Positions 63,415-64,000 of a stretch of 64,000 nucleotides of DNA are shown in pieces. Origin of the DNA: Anthopleura xanthogrammica (taxonomy: Eukaryota; Cnidaria; Anthozoa; Actiniaria; Actiniidae). A program made the position numbers and the translations under genes. Below the pieces are notes generated by a model. That model was given only the letters and a program-made list of their open reading frames with translations. It ran no database searches and was not told the DNA's origin. Each line of letters opens with the position of its first letter. Position 1 is the first letter of the stretch. The DNA lies in the NCBI GenBank assembly GCA_964019055.1, contig OZ025207.1:17734230-17798229 (forward strand), in the 5' to 3' direction.

Positions 63415-63775
63415 TTACCAAGACTGCAAATCCATCTTGATAAATCAGGTCAATACAGCAACAAGGTGAGTCCATGTTATGAAGGTCACAGGGTCATCAC
63501 CAGGTTACCACATCAATTATCATCTTGATATTCAGGTCAATACTCATCCAGCAACAAGGTGAGTCCATATTGTTATGAAGGTCACAGGGTCATCACCAGG
63601 TCACCACATCTATTATCATCTTGATAATCAGGTCAATACTCATACAGCAACAAGGTGAGTCCATATTGTTATGAAGGTCACAGGGTCATCACCAGGTCAC
63701 CACATCTATTATCATCTTGATAATCAGGTCAATACTCATACAGCAACAAGGTGAGTCCATATTGTTATCAAAGTA
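63415..63775 (+). repeat. ~96-bp tandem repeat, four units
   Basis: CAACAAGGTGAGTCCAT occurs at 63459, 63552, 63648 and 63744 (spacings 93, 96, 96). Each unit also has TGTTATGAAGGTCACAGGGT, CATCACCAGG, TCACCACATC and ATCATCTTGATAATCAGGTC AATACTCA. Every unit carries AAGGTGAGT, a perfect splice-donor consensus, by chance. Confidence 0.95.
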
Positions 63776-64000
63776 TTTTTTCTTCTTGTTTTAGTGCAGT
63801 AAATCCATCATTACAAGATTGATACTGAACTATTCCATGGTAAGCTTGCAGTTTGGTGTGCATATATTGGTTAATAGAGTCAAGATACAGTATGGCTATC
63901 AGGCTTAGACGTCGGGTATCAACAGCTATCTTGTTACAGGATCACTGGACAGTTTTTGCAGAATTTTTCGTGTTATTTCTATTTTTATAACTGCAAAACA

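Noticed and set aside
63415..63775. Repeated AAGGTGAGT words as real splice donors
   Set aside because: They recur once per 96-bp repeat unit and no open exon precedes them.

Overview
This is eukaryotic nuclear DNA, read here as an invertebrate animal and most probably an anthozoan cnidarian such as a stony coral. That placement is an inference from three things: AT-rich introns of 0.1-7.5 kb, very many short inverted-repeat (MITE-like) insertions of the kind common in coral genomes (for example termini reading CAGTGGCGTAGC with an 8-bp target duplication), and a single-exon class A GPCR of the kind cnidarians carry in large numbers. No bacterial genes, operons, rRNA, functional tRNA or CRISPR array are present.

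Layout. (1) 224-1814, + strand: the last three coding exons of MCM4, a subunit of the replicative helicase; its 5' part lies outside the window. (2) 3585-34981, + strand: a complete importin-4 gene (IPO4) that I could assemble into 34 GT-AG exons with continuous reading frame, giving 1071 residues. Its introns hold most of the interesting repeats: a CAN-rich minisatellite (intron 12), 104 perfect CCTTG units starting 9 bases after a splice donor (intron 28), a GAT-type microsatellite (intron 32), and ATCC/CATCCATCC arrays (intron 33). (3) 31775-32758, + strand: a complete intronless rhodopsin-family GPCR nested inside the last IPO4 intron, preceded by a decaying tandem array. (4) 34982-36961: IPO4 3' region, a perfect-ended MITE, a 36-C tract, and a possible promoter with a CRE-type site leading to a candidate first coding exon at 36962-37027. 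(5) 37028-64000: about 27 kb with no recognisable gene. It consists of tandem arrays (periods near 350, 325, 92, 89, 96 and 55 bp), many inverted-repeat elements, a tRNA-derived SINE, and weak relics that look like an LTR-retrotransposon gag-type reading frame. It could be intergenic, or a very long first intron of the gene starting at 36962.

MCM4 acts in DNA replication and importin-4 in nuclear import of histones and other cargo. They lie head-to-tail 1.8 kb apart; nothing in the sequence shows that they are co-regulated. The GPCR is a plasma-membrane receptor with no evident functional link to its host gene. I found no convincing new multi-gene system. The most distinctive observations are the nested GPCR with an altered sodium-site residue, the perfect CCTTG expansion next to a splice donor, and several datable nested insertions.
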